DNA from: Latrodectus hesperus
Taxonomy: Eukaryota; Arthropoda; Arachnida; Araneae; Theridiidae
DNA: 64,000 nucleotides
Assembly (NCBI GenBank): GCA_037975125.1
Contig: CM075852.1
Span: 10,574,314-10,638,313 of the forward strand
Direction of reading: 5' to 3'
This document shows, in pieces, positions 52,645 through 58,570 of this stretch. Both the position numbers and the translations under genes were made by a program. A model generated the notes under the pieces. That model saw only the letters and a list, made by a program, of their open reading frames with translations. It searched no databases and had not been told where the DNA came from. Numbering within the stretch: the stretch's first letter is position 1; each line of letters opens with the position of its first letter.

Positions 52645-52818
52645 CTCGAATCTTAAATTAATGTGTACCTGTGCCAGCTCCTCTGTACATGCAAGGATCG
52701 CGTCCTTTAATGCGGCGTACCAGCAGTATCATGGCGATGGCCACAATCACAAACACAGCGACTGCAACGAACACACCAACGTACAGGGCCACATCAGGTT
52801 CCGTTTCGGCCGGGGTTG
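18984..52818 (-). CDS. unc-5: Netrin receptor UNC5 homologue, transmembrane and cytoplasmic part (11 exons, 5' part missing)
   Basis: Joined exons (52818-52669, 30842-30591, 30488-30339, 30218-30117, 24067-23898, 23392-23138, 23046-22900, 22314-22144, 22019-21901, 19924-19823, 19155-18984) give 1790 coding bases: two bases of a split codon, 595 codons and TGA. Domain order matches animal UNC5 receptors. A transmembrane helix (residues 10-33 of this part) follows DVALYVG. Then come a Ser/Pro/Gln-rich linker (about 45-155), ZU5 (about 165-265), UPA (about 275-465) and a C-terminal death domain (about 505-590). UNC5 binds netrin outside the neuron and mediates repulsive axon guidance, alone or with DCC/Frazzled; the death domain gives dependence-receptor signalling in vertebrates. 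The Ig and thrombospondin exons must lie beyond 64000 or escaped me. Phases agree at every junction, so there is no sign of decay. Confidence 0.95.
19823..19924 (-). CDS. unc-5: unc-5 exon: death domain, N-terminal half
   Basis: 102 bases; acceptor GCTTAG, donor GACAG|GTAAAT; the Arg codons are split at both ends. It reads [20 protein letters not shown] and then [14 protein letters not shown]. The N-DWR-LA-EL motif is the diagnostic helix 2 of UNC5 death domains. Confidence 0.95.
20812..20989. mobile_element. SINE-sized insertion with 12-bp direct repeats in an unc-5 intron
   Basis: GTAATAATAAGT flanks the block at 20800-20811 and again at 20990-21001. The 178-base interior is much less AT-rich than its surroundings and contains CTTGGACAAGCTCGCTATCC. 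On the minus strand it ends in an AATAACAA-like tail. The direct repeat is low in complexity, so this could be chance. I do not recognise the family and see no RNA polymerase III boxes. Confidence 0.45.
21901..22019 (-). CDS. unc-5: unc-5 exon: UPA to death-domain linker
   Basis: 119 bases; acceptor TTCCTAG, donor TTCAG|GTAAGA. It enters in phase 0 and ends with two bases of a split Arg codon. It encodes [15 protein letters not shown] and [13 protein letters not shown], a low-complexity linker ending just before the death domain. Confidence 0.88.
22144..22314 (-). CDS. unc-5: unc-5 exon: UPA domain, C-terminal part
   Basis: 171 bases, phase 0 at both ends; acceptor TTTTTAG, donor GGAG|GTAGGG. 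It starts [20 protein letters not shown] followed by LENVDRSQ, matching the highly conserved EIPF-HVW-G---NLHC-FTLE segment. The rest ([20 protein letters not shown]) is the variable end of UPA. Confidence 0.95.
22900..23046 (-). CDS. unc-5: unc-5 exon: UPA domain, middle
   Basis: 147 bases, phase 0 at both ends; acceptor TTCGAAG, donor CCAA|GTGAGT. It reads [20 protein letters not shown] and then [16 protein letters not shown]...YQ, aligning with the E--LGG-LL--PK-L-F region of UNC5 proteins. The upstream intron is 91 bases. Confidence 0.93.
23138..23392 (-). CDS. unc-5: unc-5 exon: UPA domain, N-terminal part
   Basis: 255 bases, phase 0 at both ends; acceptor GCTTCAG, donor TCAA|GTAACT. 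It reads [38 protein letters not shown], and later [30 protein letters not shown] and IRVYC-DT--AL are strongly conserved in UNC5. The UPA (UNC5-PIDD-ankyrin) domain packs against ZU5 and the death domain in the closed receptor. Confidence 0.95.
23832..23889. repeat. Perfect 27-bp inverted repeat with 4-base loop beside a splice donor
   Basis: Bases 23832-23858 are the exact reverse complement of 23863-23889, with AAAG as loop (plus strand). On the unc-5 pre-mRNA the stem begins 8 bases after the exon-intron junction at 23898/23897. The arms contain GACCAGCT/AGCTGGTC and are of mixed composition, so this is not a microsatellite. No TA or other target duplication flanks it. Confidence 0.95.
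23898..24067 (-). CDS. unc-5: unc-5 exon: ZU5 domain, C-terminal part
   Basis: 170 bases; acceptor CTTTTAG, donor GAAG|GTAAAT; it leaves in phase 0. It reads [20 protein letters not shown], then [20 protein letters not shown] and VHASES...EWK. LSPVV-CGP and the HCA...W motif are typical UNC5 ZU5 signatures. A perfect 27-bp foldback begins 8 bases inside the following intron. Confidence 0.95.
24068..25070. other. Intronic AT-rich sequence before the minisatellite
   Basis: Part of the 6-kb unc-5 intron. I see no exon or repeat in it. Confidence 0.5.
25071..26606. repeat. 129-bp minisatellite, 12 units, in an unc-5 intron
   Basis: Units start (GATTCTTCAGTAAATAA) at 25071, 25200, 25332, 25461, 25590, 25719, 25848, 25977, 26106, 26235, 26364 and 26493. 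Spacing is 129 bases, except unit 2, which is 132. Units 3-11 are nearly identical, whereas units 1, 2 and 12 have diverged, the usual sign of internal homogenisation by unequal exchange. Scattered variants include CGCTTCATAG instead of CGCTTGATAG in two units. Each unit is 43 codons long with one TAG in the most open frame. Confidence 0.97.
26607..27808. other. Intronic AT-rich sequence, possibly a retroposed copy
   Basis: No exon recognised. Its 3' end has AATAAA and a long A-run (next entry), so some of this stretch may be a retroposed transcript or a retroelement tail of unknown identity. Confidence 0.35.
27809..27854 (+). repeat. AATAAA followed by a 36-base poly(A) tract
   Basis: AATAAA at 27809-27814 is followed after four bases by 36 consecutive A residues (27819-27854). 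The arrangement mimics a polyadenylated RNA 3' end, suggesting a plus-strand retroposed sequence. No matching 5' end or target duplication was identified. Confidence 0.6.
27888..29268 (-). mobile_element. Tc1-like transposon, 1381 bp, with perfect 29-bp terminal inverted repeats
   Basis: CACTACTGGCCATTAAAATT continues for 29 bases from 27888, and its exact reverse complement ends at 29268. Both ends are flanked by TA (27886-27887 and 29269-29270), the Tc1/mariner target. The interior holds one transposase gene on the minus strand. Perfect terminal repeats suggest a fairly recent insertion, yet the transposase is dead. It lies in the intron between the two central ZU5 exons of unc-5. Confidence 0.97.
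28023..29035 (-). pseudogene. Tc1-type (DD34E) transposase, inactivated
   Basis: The likely start (MPRVRRRNA) is at 29035. A +1 shift soon after is followed by the helix-turn-helix region ([20 protein letters not shown] then [20 protein letters not shown]). Further on come [66 protein letters not shown] and [15 protein letters not shown], ending GGCSGY-stop at 28023. Tc1 transposases normally have W--V-FSDES-F between TWTRE and RFC-QDHDGR. Here TWTRE joins [10 protein letters not shown] directly (near 28590), which removes the first catalytic Asp. An extra base just before the catalytic Glu (near 28230) and a shift near 28870 complete the inactivation. Confidence 0.95.
29271..30116. other. 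Intronic AT-rich sequence between Tc1 and the central ZU5 exon
   Basis: No exon, repeat or RNA gene seen. Confidence 0.5.
30117..30218 (-). CDS. unc-5: unc-5 exon: ZU5 domain, central part
   Basis: 102 bases; acceptor TTTCAG, donor CTTG|GTAAGT. It reads [20 protein letters not shown] and then [13 protein letters not shown]. The IPPGAI motif is characteristic of ZU5 domains in UNC5, ankyrin and PIDD proteins. The downstream intron is 6049 bases and contains the minisatellite, poly(A) tract and Tc1 element. Confidence 0.95.
30339..30488 (-). CDS. unc-5: unc-5 exon: end of linker and start of ZU5
   Basis: 150 bases; acceptor TACACAG, donor TCTG|GTGAGA, with the same phases as the previous exon. 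A Ser/Thr-rich stretch leads into [20 protein letters not shown] and RISIPGSG, the first strands of the ZU5 domain. The intron separating it from the linker exon is only 102 bases. Confidence 0.93.
30591..30842 (-). CDS. unc-5: unc-5 exon: cytoplasmic linker
   Basis: 252 bases; acceptor TTCCTAG, donor ACAG|GTGAGT; entry with two bases, exit with one. It encodes a low-complexity Pro/Ser/Thr/Gln linker that includes [20 protein letters not shown]. The equivalent region of other UNC5 proteins is also poorly conserved and links the membrane to ZU5. It follows a 21.8-kb intron. Confidence 0.9.
32399..32464. repeat. (AT)n microsatellite
   Basis: About 65 bases of uninterrupted alternating A and T inside the long unc-5 intron. 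Confidence 0.97.
35285..35660. other. Higher-complexity intronic island (possible regulatory DNA)
   Basis: About 375 bases of mixed composition in AT-rich intron, including a small hairpin (GACCGGA/TCCGGTC near 35529-35550). There is no long open frame and no resemblance to a transposon. It may be an enhancer or conserved non-coding element, or simply older unique DNA. Confidence 0.3.
36680..36774. repeat. (AT)n microsatellite at a repeat-unit junction
   Basis: About 95 bases of alternating A and T between the first and second units of the degenerate tandem repeat. Confidence 0.97.
37195..37260. repeat. (AT)n microsatellite at a repeat-unit junction
   Basis: About 65 bases of alternating A and T between the third and fourth units, at the same phase of the unit as the tract at 36680-36774. 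The unexpanded equivalent is the TTTATATAC near 37480. Confidence 0.97.
37407..37448. repeat. 17-bp perfect inverted repeat with 8-base loop
   Basis: 37407-37423 is the exact reverse complement of 37432-37448. It lies within the fourth unit of the decayed tandem repeat and has no counterpart in the other units. Confidence 0.9.
37700..38340. other. Higher-complexity intronic island (possible regulatory DNA)
   Basis: About 640 bases of clearly higher GC with G-rich and purine-rich runs (near 37940-37970). Open frames are under 90 codons and unrelated to known proteins. The functional reading is inference from composition and position in a developmental-gene intron. Confidence 0.3.
38839..38899. 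repeat. (AT)n microsatellite
   Basis: About 60 bases of alternating A and T. Confidence 0.97.
39780..40330. other. Higher-complexity intronic island (possible regulatory DNA)
   Basis: Mixed-composition sequence including a GGAGGTGGAGGAGGCGG run near 39969-39985. There is no recognisable exon. Confidence 0.28.
46325..46620 (+). mobile_element. tRNA-derived SINE, about 296 bp, with degenerate 13-bp target duplication
   Basis: The head (46325-46415) resembles a tRNA: GAGGCGAGGTGGCCTGGTTG as box A and GAGTTCGAATTTCGATTTC as box B, with an anticodon-like TTCATATTATC in between, possibly from a tRNA-Met-like ancestor. An unrelated body follows, ending GTTCAACAGTAACAG. Flanks are CCATCTTGAAATG (46312-46324) and CCATCTCAAAATG (46621-46633), 13 bases with two transitions. 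It lies in the long unc-5 intron, antisense to the gene. Confidence 0.8.
46849..46931. repeat. Short inverted-repeat pair, possible small MITE
   Basis: ACCAATCATATTG (46849-46861) is matched by CAATATGATTGGT (46919-46931). A separate 12-bp pair, AAGCATTTCGAA / TTCGAAATGCTT, lies just upstream at 46797-46808 and 46822-46833. No clear target duplication. Confidence 0.5.
47900..48950. other. Higher-complexity intronic island, about 1 kb (possible regulatory DNA)
   Basis: A purine-rich segment (47900-48300) followed by a pyrimidine-rich one with several higher-GC patches. The longest frame (47905-48249, plus strand) is Lys/Arg-rich because of the purine bias and resembles no family I know; I do not call it a gene. 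Confidence 0.3.
52558..52641. repeat. (CA)n(TA)n compound microsatellite next to a splice donor
   Basis: A short CA run leads into about 70 bases of TA. The tract ends 27 bases from the donor of the unc-5 transmembrane exon (52668), inside the intron. Confidence 0.97.
52669..52818 (-). CDS. unc-5: unc-5 exon: juxtamembrane and transmembrane segment
   Basis: 150 bases; acceptor TTTGCAG before 52818 and donor CAG|GTACAC after 52669. It enters with two bases of a split codon and leaves with one. It reads TPAETEP and [20 protein letters not shown], then [13 protein letters not shown]: a hydrophobic helix of about 24 residues followed by basic stop-transfer residues. DVALYxG before the helix is a signature of UNC5 receptors. 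In the intron just after the donor lies a long (TA)n tract (52571-52641). Confidence 0.93.
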
Positions 52819-52957
52819 CTGCAAATAAAAATAAAAAGGATTCAAAAATAAATTCACAGAGACACTATCAGATGAAAATCAATTTATAAAAATAAAAAAT
52901 AAAAAATTTATGGAAAATATGAAATAACGCCATATTAACGATTAAATAATAACAGAA

Positions 52958-53150
52958 ATTCAGCCTTTCATCCCTTCAGTGGGTCGATTAACTGAGTACC
53001 AAGCATGCTTCGGAACTAAACACTGAGGGTTTCGCGTTAGGTTGACCACCTAATCGGGACATATGCTTCGCACCCCAGGGCCCTCGGTCATGAAAACAGT
53101 TATGGGCATTGTAGGGCTTGGCCCACATGGGCTGTCGTGCCATGGAGTAG
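52958..53150. mobile_element. 193-bp SINE-like insertion with perfect 11-bp target duplication
   Basis: TAATAACAGAA occurs immediately before (52947-52957) and after (53151-53161) a GC-rich block whose minus strand starts CTACTCCATGGCACGACAGC and ends GATGAAAGGCTGAAT. The sharp change in composition and the duplication indicate retroposition. I do not see convincing tRNA boxes, and the family is unknown to me. Confidence 0.75.
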
Positions 53151-54599
53151 TAATAACAGAATTTTTAAAGAAAATGCAATGGCTTAGTTACTTAATGCAG
53201 TATAAGATTTTGTTGAAATTAATAAAAGATAAGATATAAATAAAAATATACTCATAGATCTGTAGTGACGCTCGTAAAATGTTAGAATTTTTTATTATGA
53301 TAGATTGATACATGGTATAGAGTGGTACACAAACAATACAAATAAATCAATGATAATTACCTAAAACAAATTAATTCTCTTGGTATTCAAAAATATCTCC
53401 AGAGTTGGTTCAAAAATGAAAAAAATGAAGATGAATAATAAAAATTATCAGTTATAACAAGAATTTTTAAAACTAATTATTAATGGAATATCTTTTGATA
53501 AATCAATAACTATATTGCTAAAAATAATTTATGGTAAATAAACAAATAATTAAATTAAGAACTTTTCAAAGAAATGCTTTTTTACAACACAGATGGAATG
53601 AGATGATATATCGATATTTAGGAACATATCTTAAATTATTAATGACATTTTTCCCACCTGCAATATGTGGTTCTAATTTTGAACAATTACATCAAATATA
53701 AAATATGAATATCTCTTATACATAGTTTAGAAAATTACTGGATCAGTTTTCAAAATAATTAATTAATAAGTTAGACTAAAATCCGTTGAAATTTTCAACA
53801 TGTTTTTAAAGTTTGAATTATTAAATATAAAGTTTTTTTAATACAATATATAATAATTTGTTTATAAATAATATTATTTATTTTTTAATAAAATAACGTA
53901 ATTTTTCTAAATCATATATTACTAAATTTAACTTAAAAGCTTCTTTCACCAATGGAATTCAATGATGGAGAATTTTGCAAAAATTCAGAACAGAATATTT
54001 ATAATTTTATATCCATTAAATGTAGTATATTTAATTTCCTATAAAATATACAGAATCCTTTGTTCATTTTTCAAGAACATTTTTGAAAGATTTTATATTG
54101 TTTTTGCTTTTTTTCTGAAGTACAAAACAAGTAGCATCTATTTTCAAAGATTATAAAAAGGACAAATATAAAAAAATATGTTCTTAGTTTTTGATATAAG
54201 ATGAAAAATTAGTTATTATGAGTTGCAGTCTTTTACTTTCTTAATGAAAAAATAATTAGAAGAATAAATTCACTTCAAATATTTTTTTGAATATATACAA
54301 AAACATTAAAACATTCAAAGTTAAAAACTAAAATTTCTTAAAATGTTTTTTAGGGAATCAATTTTTTTAAACCGGAAATATTATTTTAATTTCTAAAGAC
54401 GTAAATTTAATCTTTAAAGCCCATCAAAATATTATGCCTAATTTAAACAATATATATACGCCATTTATATAAAAAATTGTAAATTAAAAGGCCAATTGCA
54501 TATATTTCTATTCAAAGTGCTACTCCAGGTCATTATTTGTGAATCCCACAAGGATATAGGACAATTATTCGTTCTATATATGCTTATATTTTAACAAAA

Positions 54600-55150
54600 A
54601 TATCATCTGAAATAATACAGCGTCTTTTCTCGGGCGTCAAAATGCGAAAAGACTCGTCTTTCAGACACCCTGAAGCAAACAAAACCACTTTTCTGTTGCT
54701 TGGGTCCGAGAAATCCCGGGCTCAAGGAAACGAAACCAATTCACGCAGCTTGAGATGAAAGTTCTGAATCTACTAGGCTTGGGCCAAAAGTAATCATTTC
54801 CGGGCGCCTTCCTCTCCCTCCCAAGATAACAAAGTGAGTCCAAGGACAGGGGTCGCAAAGACCCAATCGTAGCTGTCACTTTAAAAATACCGGGATTGGC
54901 ACCTCTCCGGTCAGTACCTGTCTTCGTTCTCCTATTTCTGGCTTCTCCCAATCCTATTTCTCCTTCCTCGAACCGCCGTCTCTTCACAAATAGATCCTGG
55001 AATCTGTTTTCTTTTTTCAATCTCTATCCTTCTTTCACTTTATTTTCTTTGAAACGAAGAAAGGAGAAAGATAAAAAAAAATATATACATCTTCTTTTCC
55101 TTACTGTTTCTTTTTCTTTGTGTGTTTCACTTTAAAGAAATAGTGCGGTA
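54600..55150. other. Higher-complexity island (possible regulatory DNA)
   Basis: About 550 bases of near-balanced composition grading into a pyrimidine-rich tail. A 119-codon minus-strand frame (55020-54661) is charged, has no known motif and lacks good splice sites, so I do not call it an exon. Confidence 0.3.
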
Positions 55151-56339
55151 ATTCAAGACATGTTGTTGACTCTTGCTATAGAAAATTCAAAAAATAGGTG
55201 GAAGTTTTTTTTTGTAGAAAAAGTAGCTTTCTTTTTAAAGTTTTATCTCGAAAAATAAAAACTGCTGTAAAAATAATATTACAAATGGAGGAATTACATA
55301 TTGAACAATAAAAATAATATTAATTAGAAAATGTAATTGATTGAATTTATTGAATTGAGTGAATTTATAAAATTATTACAAACTGAAAAATCATCAATAT
55401 TTTTTGTATGTAAATGAGAATTTTCAGTATATTTTATAACATAAAATTGAAACGAAATAACCATAATTTTATATAGTAATTTGTTTTGTATTTCGATTTT
55501 ATCACATGATATAGGAGAAAAATAAATAAGAAAAAAGTAAAAATTAATCTCATTCATTTTTACTAATAAACAATGAGATATATCCGTGTACATAATTATT
55601 CTATGCAGCTTGGTATAAAACTTTTCCCATTCCGCCCACAATGAAAGTAATTCACATAAATATCGATAAATTTTCTTAAAATTACATCTTTTGTGAATGT
55701 ATTTTTTTTAAAGAAAAATCACACAAAAGTTTGATTTCAAACTCTGAATGAGTATGAAAATTTTAAGCTTATAGTTTTACATTTAGAATTTTTAAACAAC
55801 TTTTTATAATATTTTTAAAAATGAAATCTTGTAGCATATTAATTGCTATATTCTAACAGTAAAAAATTTACTACGGTAAAAATTATTAATAAAAGCAATA
55901 AGTGGAATTATGTTTTTTGTAAATTTAGTTATCAATTATTCCTATATGTATGAAATAATACTAAAATTTATCAATTATTTGATAAAATTTGATTGAAAAA
56001 AATACAGTTATAAATTGTTTGATAAAATTTGAATATTGTATTATAATAATAATTGAATCAAAAAAAATTGTGAAAAATTAAATTTTAAAAACACATAAGA
56101 ACCACATACAGAGATATACTTACTTATTTAGCAATTAAATACACAGAAATGTGACATACAGAAAATAAATTTTGGCCTTAACTAGAGCCTACTTTCTTGT
56201 TTTAACTAGTCATATTATAAAAAGAACCTACAAACCTTGATTAATCTAGTAGTTTTCCTTCAGGAGCACAAAACAATAAAATAAATTAGACCGAAATTTA
56301 TTAAACTCTTACTGCTGACAGTCAGAAGTCAAATCTAAT

Positions 56340-56760
56340 TTTCTGACACCTAATGACAGTAGCAGAAGAGACGGAGGCTGATTTATGTTTTCGAGAATTT
56401 TTTTCACGCTTGTTTCGGGATTAAAAAAAAGGATAGCCTTTTTTGCAGCACGGTGTTGATTTGTTTAGAAATGAATCAAATCAAACAGAAAAGAAAACAA
56501 CGTCACAAAAGTGAACAAAGAGAGGAGAGGCGCGCAGTTTTTGTTTGGAAGAGATATTTATGAAAAAAGCGAAGCAAAGAAGAGGTTATATGCGCCATTG
56601 AAAAGCGATCATCTGTCTTGCTTTTAGTGACTGTCATTCCAATACTCATCGGATTTTGTCTCTTTTTTTTGGCGACAAAACGCCCTTTAGACAGAGAGGA
56701 CATAAATCTTGCGAGGAATTAATTAACAGCTTCTAAGCCAACAAGCTTTACATAGCGAAA
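56340..56760. other. Higher-complexity island
   Basis: Mixed-composition stretch of about 420 bases with purine-rich patches. Nothing coding recognised. Confidence 0.25.
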
Positions 56761-57078
56761 TTCAAAATATTTTAAGGCACATGATACCAAGGGAATGGTT
56801 TTATCTGTGCAAATAAAGCCAATTGTTTGTTGAAATCAATCCTTTTTATCGTATATCTTTGAGTTCATTTTTGTTGTTATTTGCGAAGGTATTTTATTTA
56901 TTGCATTCCCTTAAACAGTTTAGTCTACTTAAAATCGTTGCTACTTAAAAGTACTTGTATAAAATGCTTACTGCATGCATTCGAATTAGTTGGAAAAAAT
57001 ATACATTGTCTGTAAACCCAAATGAAATACTTTTGATAATAATCTAAATAATTGAATTGAATGCTTAACTCACAGATT

Positions 57079-57356
57079 GCCGCCCAACTTGTCTAGTAAT
57101 CAGCGTGTCTGACTGCAGATAAGGAGGTCCTGGGTTCGAATCCCAGTTCGGGCAAGGATATACTTTCACTCTCTATCTATCCTGTCTTTGTCCTTTCCTT
57201 GTATGAATGAGGTGTGAATGGTTGCCTACCCTATAAACAGGTACCTATGACGTGTGTGTGCTGAGGAAGTCGGACTCCACACCAAAATATGGTTCAGAAG
57301 GAAAAGTGGAGCAGCGCACCACCTATTGCCAACCATAGCTGGCACACGACAACAAC
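57079..57356 (+). mobile_element. tRNA-Cys-derived SINE, 278 bp, with perfect 12-bp target duplication
   Basis: The head (57081-57155) looks like tRNA-Cys. TGACTGCAGAT in the anticodon region carries GCA, then AGGTCC leads into a perfect T-arm CTGGG TTCGAAT CCCAG and a GGGCA end. An unrelated body follows, finishing GCTGGCACACGACAACAACA. AACTCACAGATT flanks it on both sides (57067-57078 and 57357-57368) without a mismatch. The intact duplication marks a young insertion. The 5' acceptor strand has a base missing relative to its 3' partner, as expected for a SINE rather than a working tRNA gene. Confidence 0.92.
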
Positions 57357-58039
57357 AACTCACAGATTTATTTTCAAAAGATTTTTGACTTACTTAATTG
57401 AAGAAGTTTACTTATGTTTTTTATAGTCTCAGTGTCTGTTCAATAATATACATCGAAAACTATTTTAGTTAAAAAGTAAAAAATTAAGACATGTAATACA
57501 CTAATTAAAAAATAAGCTTTATTGTGACATAATTAATTAGCAAAAGCATCAGATTAGGATAACAATGTGTTCATTTATTTACTTAAAACAAAAGTTTTAA
57601 ACATGATACAGTTTATACGCCATTGTGTGTTTAATATGACGTAATATTTTACATGATAATAATTTAAAATATTACATATGTCTATCTCTAAGCCAATTTC
57701 TAAACATATAGGTTTTGTTCCATTTATAAAACTTTCTGATATATATTTTTAGCTTAATTTATATGTAATCAACATTCAGAGAACAAGTTAAACATTTTAG
57801 AACTATTAAAGGATTGTTAATCTGAATATGATATATTGAACTATCAATATTTTTGAGTCTGGAAATGTAACTGCAGTCAACAGTTTAATTTTTTCCCCCT
57901 TTAACTGTTAATGCCTTTTTTCAGATCAATGTTTTGAACAAAATAGAGCAAGAAAAATAAATAATACAGAAAAAATATCATACATATCCCATTATTCCCT
58001 AATGAAAAAAAAAATGATTTAATAATATTGAAGCAAAAT

Positions 58040-58570
58040 ATAAGCAAATCAAATAAGGATGGTTTCAAAATCAAATGACGCCAAAATCAATTCAGCAACA
58101 AGACTTATCGCAGCAGGATCGCATTAACTGCTATCAGCCCTATTAATGTGGGATGGAAGAATGTGAGGAGGCATTGTGTGTGTGTAGAAACGTACCTTAG
58201 AAGAAAAGAGCCTATTTGCATATTCCTTTGTTTGCTCCATACAAAGACGAGTTCCTTTTTTTTTCACCCGCCTCCTTTTCAGTCATGTTCTTTCCTTTCA
58301 CGTTCATTAAGGTTAAAGAGCCCCCTAGCACTTTATCACTCGTTTCATTACAGGTATGGCAGAAAGAGCCATCTTTCAGTTTCATGTTAAGAAAGAGCGA
58401 CTTAGCAGCCTGTGTAATTGGAAAGCAATAAAAGTTCTTTTTTTGGTATGGCAACAGTTCATTTAAATGCAAGTTCCACGCTGAGAGCAGCTGAGTTAAT
58501 TTTTGTGTTTGTTTACGCGTGAATTTAATTAAACTGTGTTCCAAGTGCTGACGCAAAATACTCAATTACG
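58040..58570. other. Higher-complexity island
   Basis: Mixed-composition block with pyrimidine-rich runs. The longest frame (minus, 58565-58212) has no recognisable motif. Possible regulatory DNA. Confidence 0.25.

Larger units (their letters stand above)
30843..52668 (-). other. unc-5: 21.8-kb unc-5 intron between transmembrane and linker exons
   Basis: GT at 52668-52667 and AG ending at 30843. Mostly AT-rich DNA with (TA)n microsatellites, a decayed ~220-bp tandem repeat (36440-37715) and a tRNA-derived SINE (46325-46620). Islands of clearly higher complexity and GC lie near 31855-32300, 33700-34030, 35285-35660, 37700-38340, 39780-40330, 41790-42110 and 47900-48950. Open frames inside them are short and resemble nothing I know. 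Vertebrate UNC5 genes have an optional exon in this position; I saw no candidate. Confidence 0.8.

Noticed and set aside
52390..52828. Plus-strand open frames of 88-114 codons across the (TA)n tract
   Set aside because: They are open because of YI-repeats from the microsatellite and because they lie antisense to the unc-5 transmembrane exon.
54661..55020. unc-5 thrombospondin or Ig exon
   Set aside because: The 119-codon minus-strand frame lacks the W-x-x-W-x-x-C pattern and paired cysteines of these domains, and has no convincing flanking splice sites.
57081..57155. tRNA-Cys gene
   Set aside because: The acceptor stem is imperfect, and the sequence continues into a SINE body bounded by a 12-bp target duplication.
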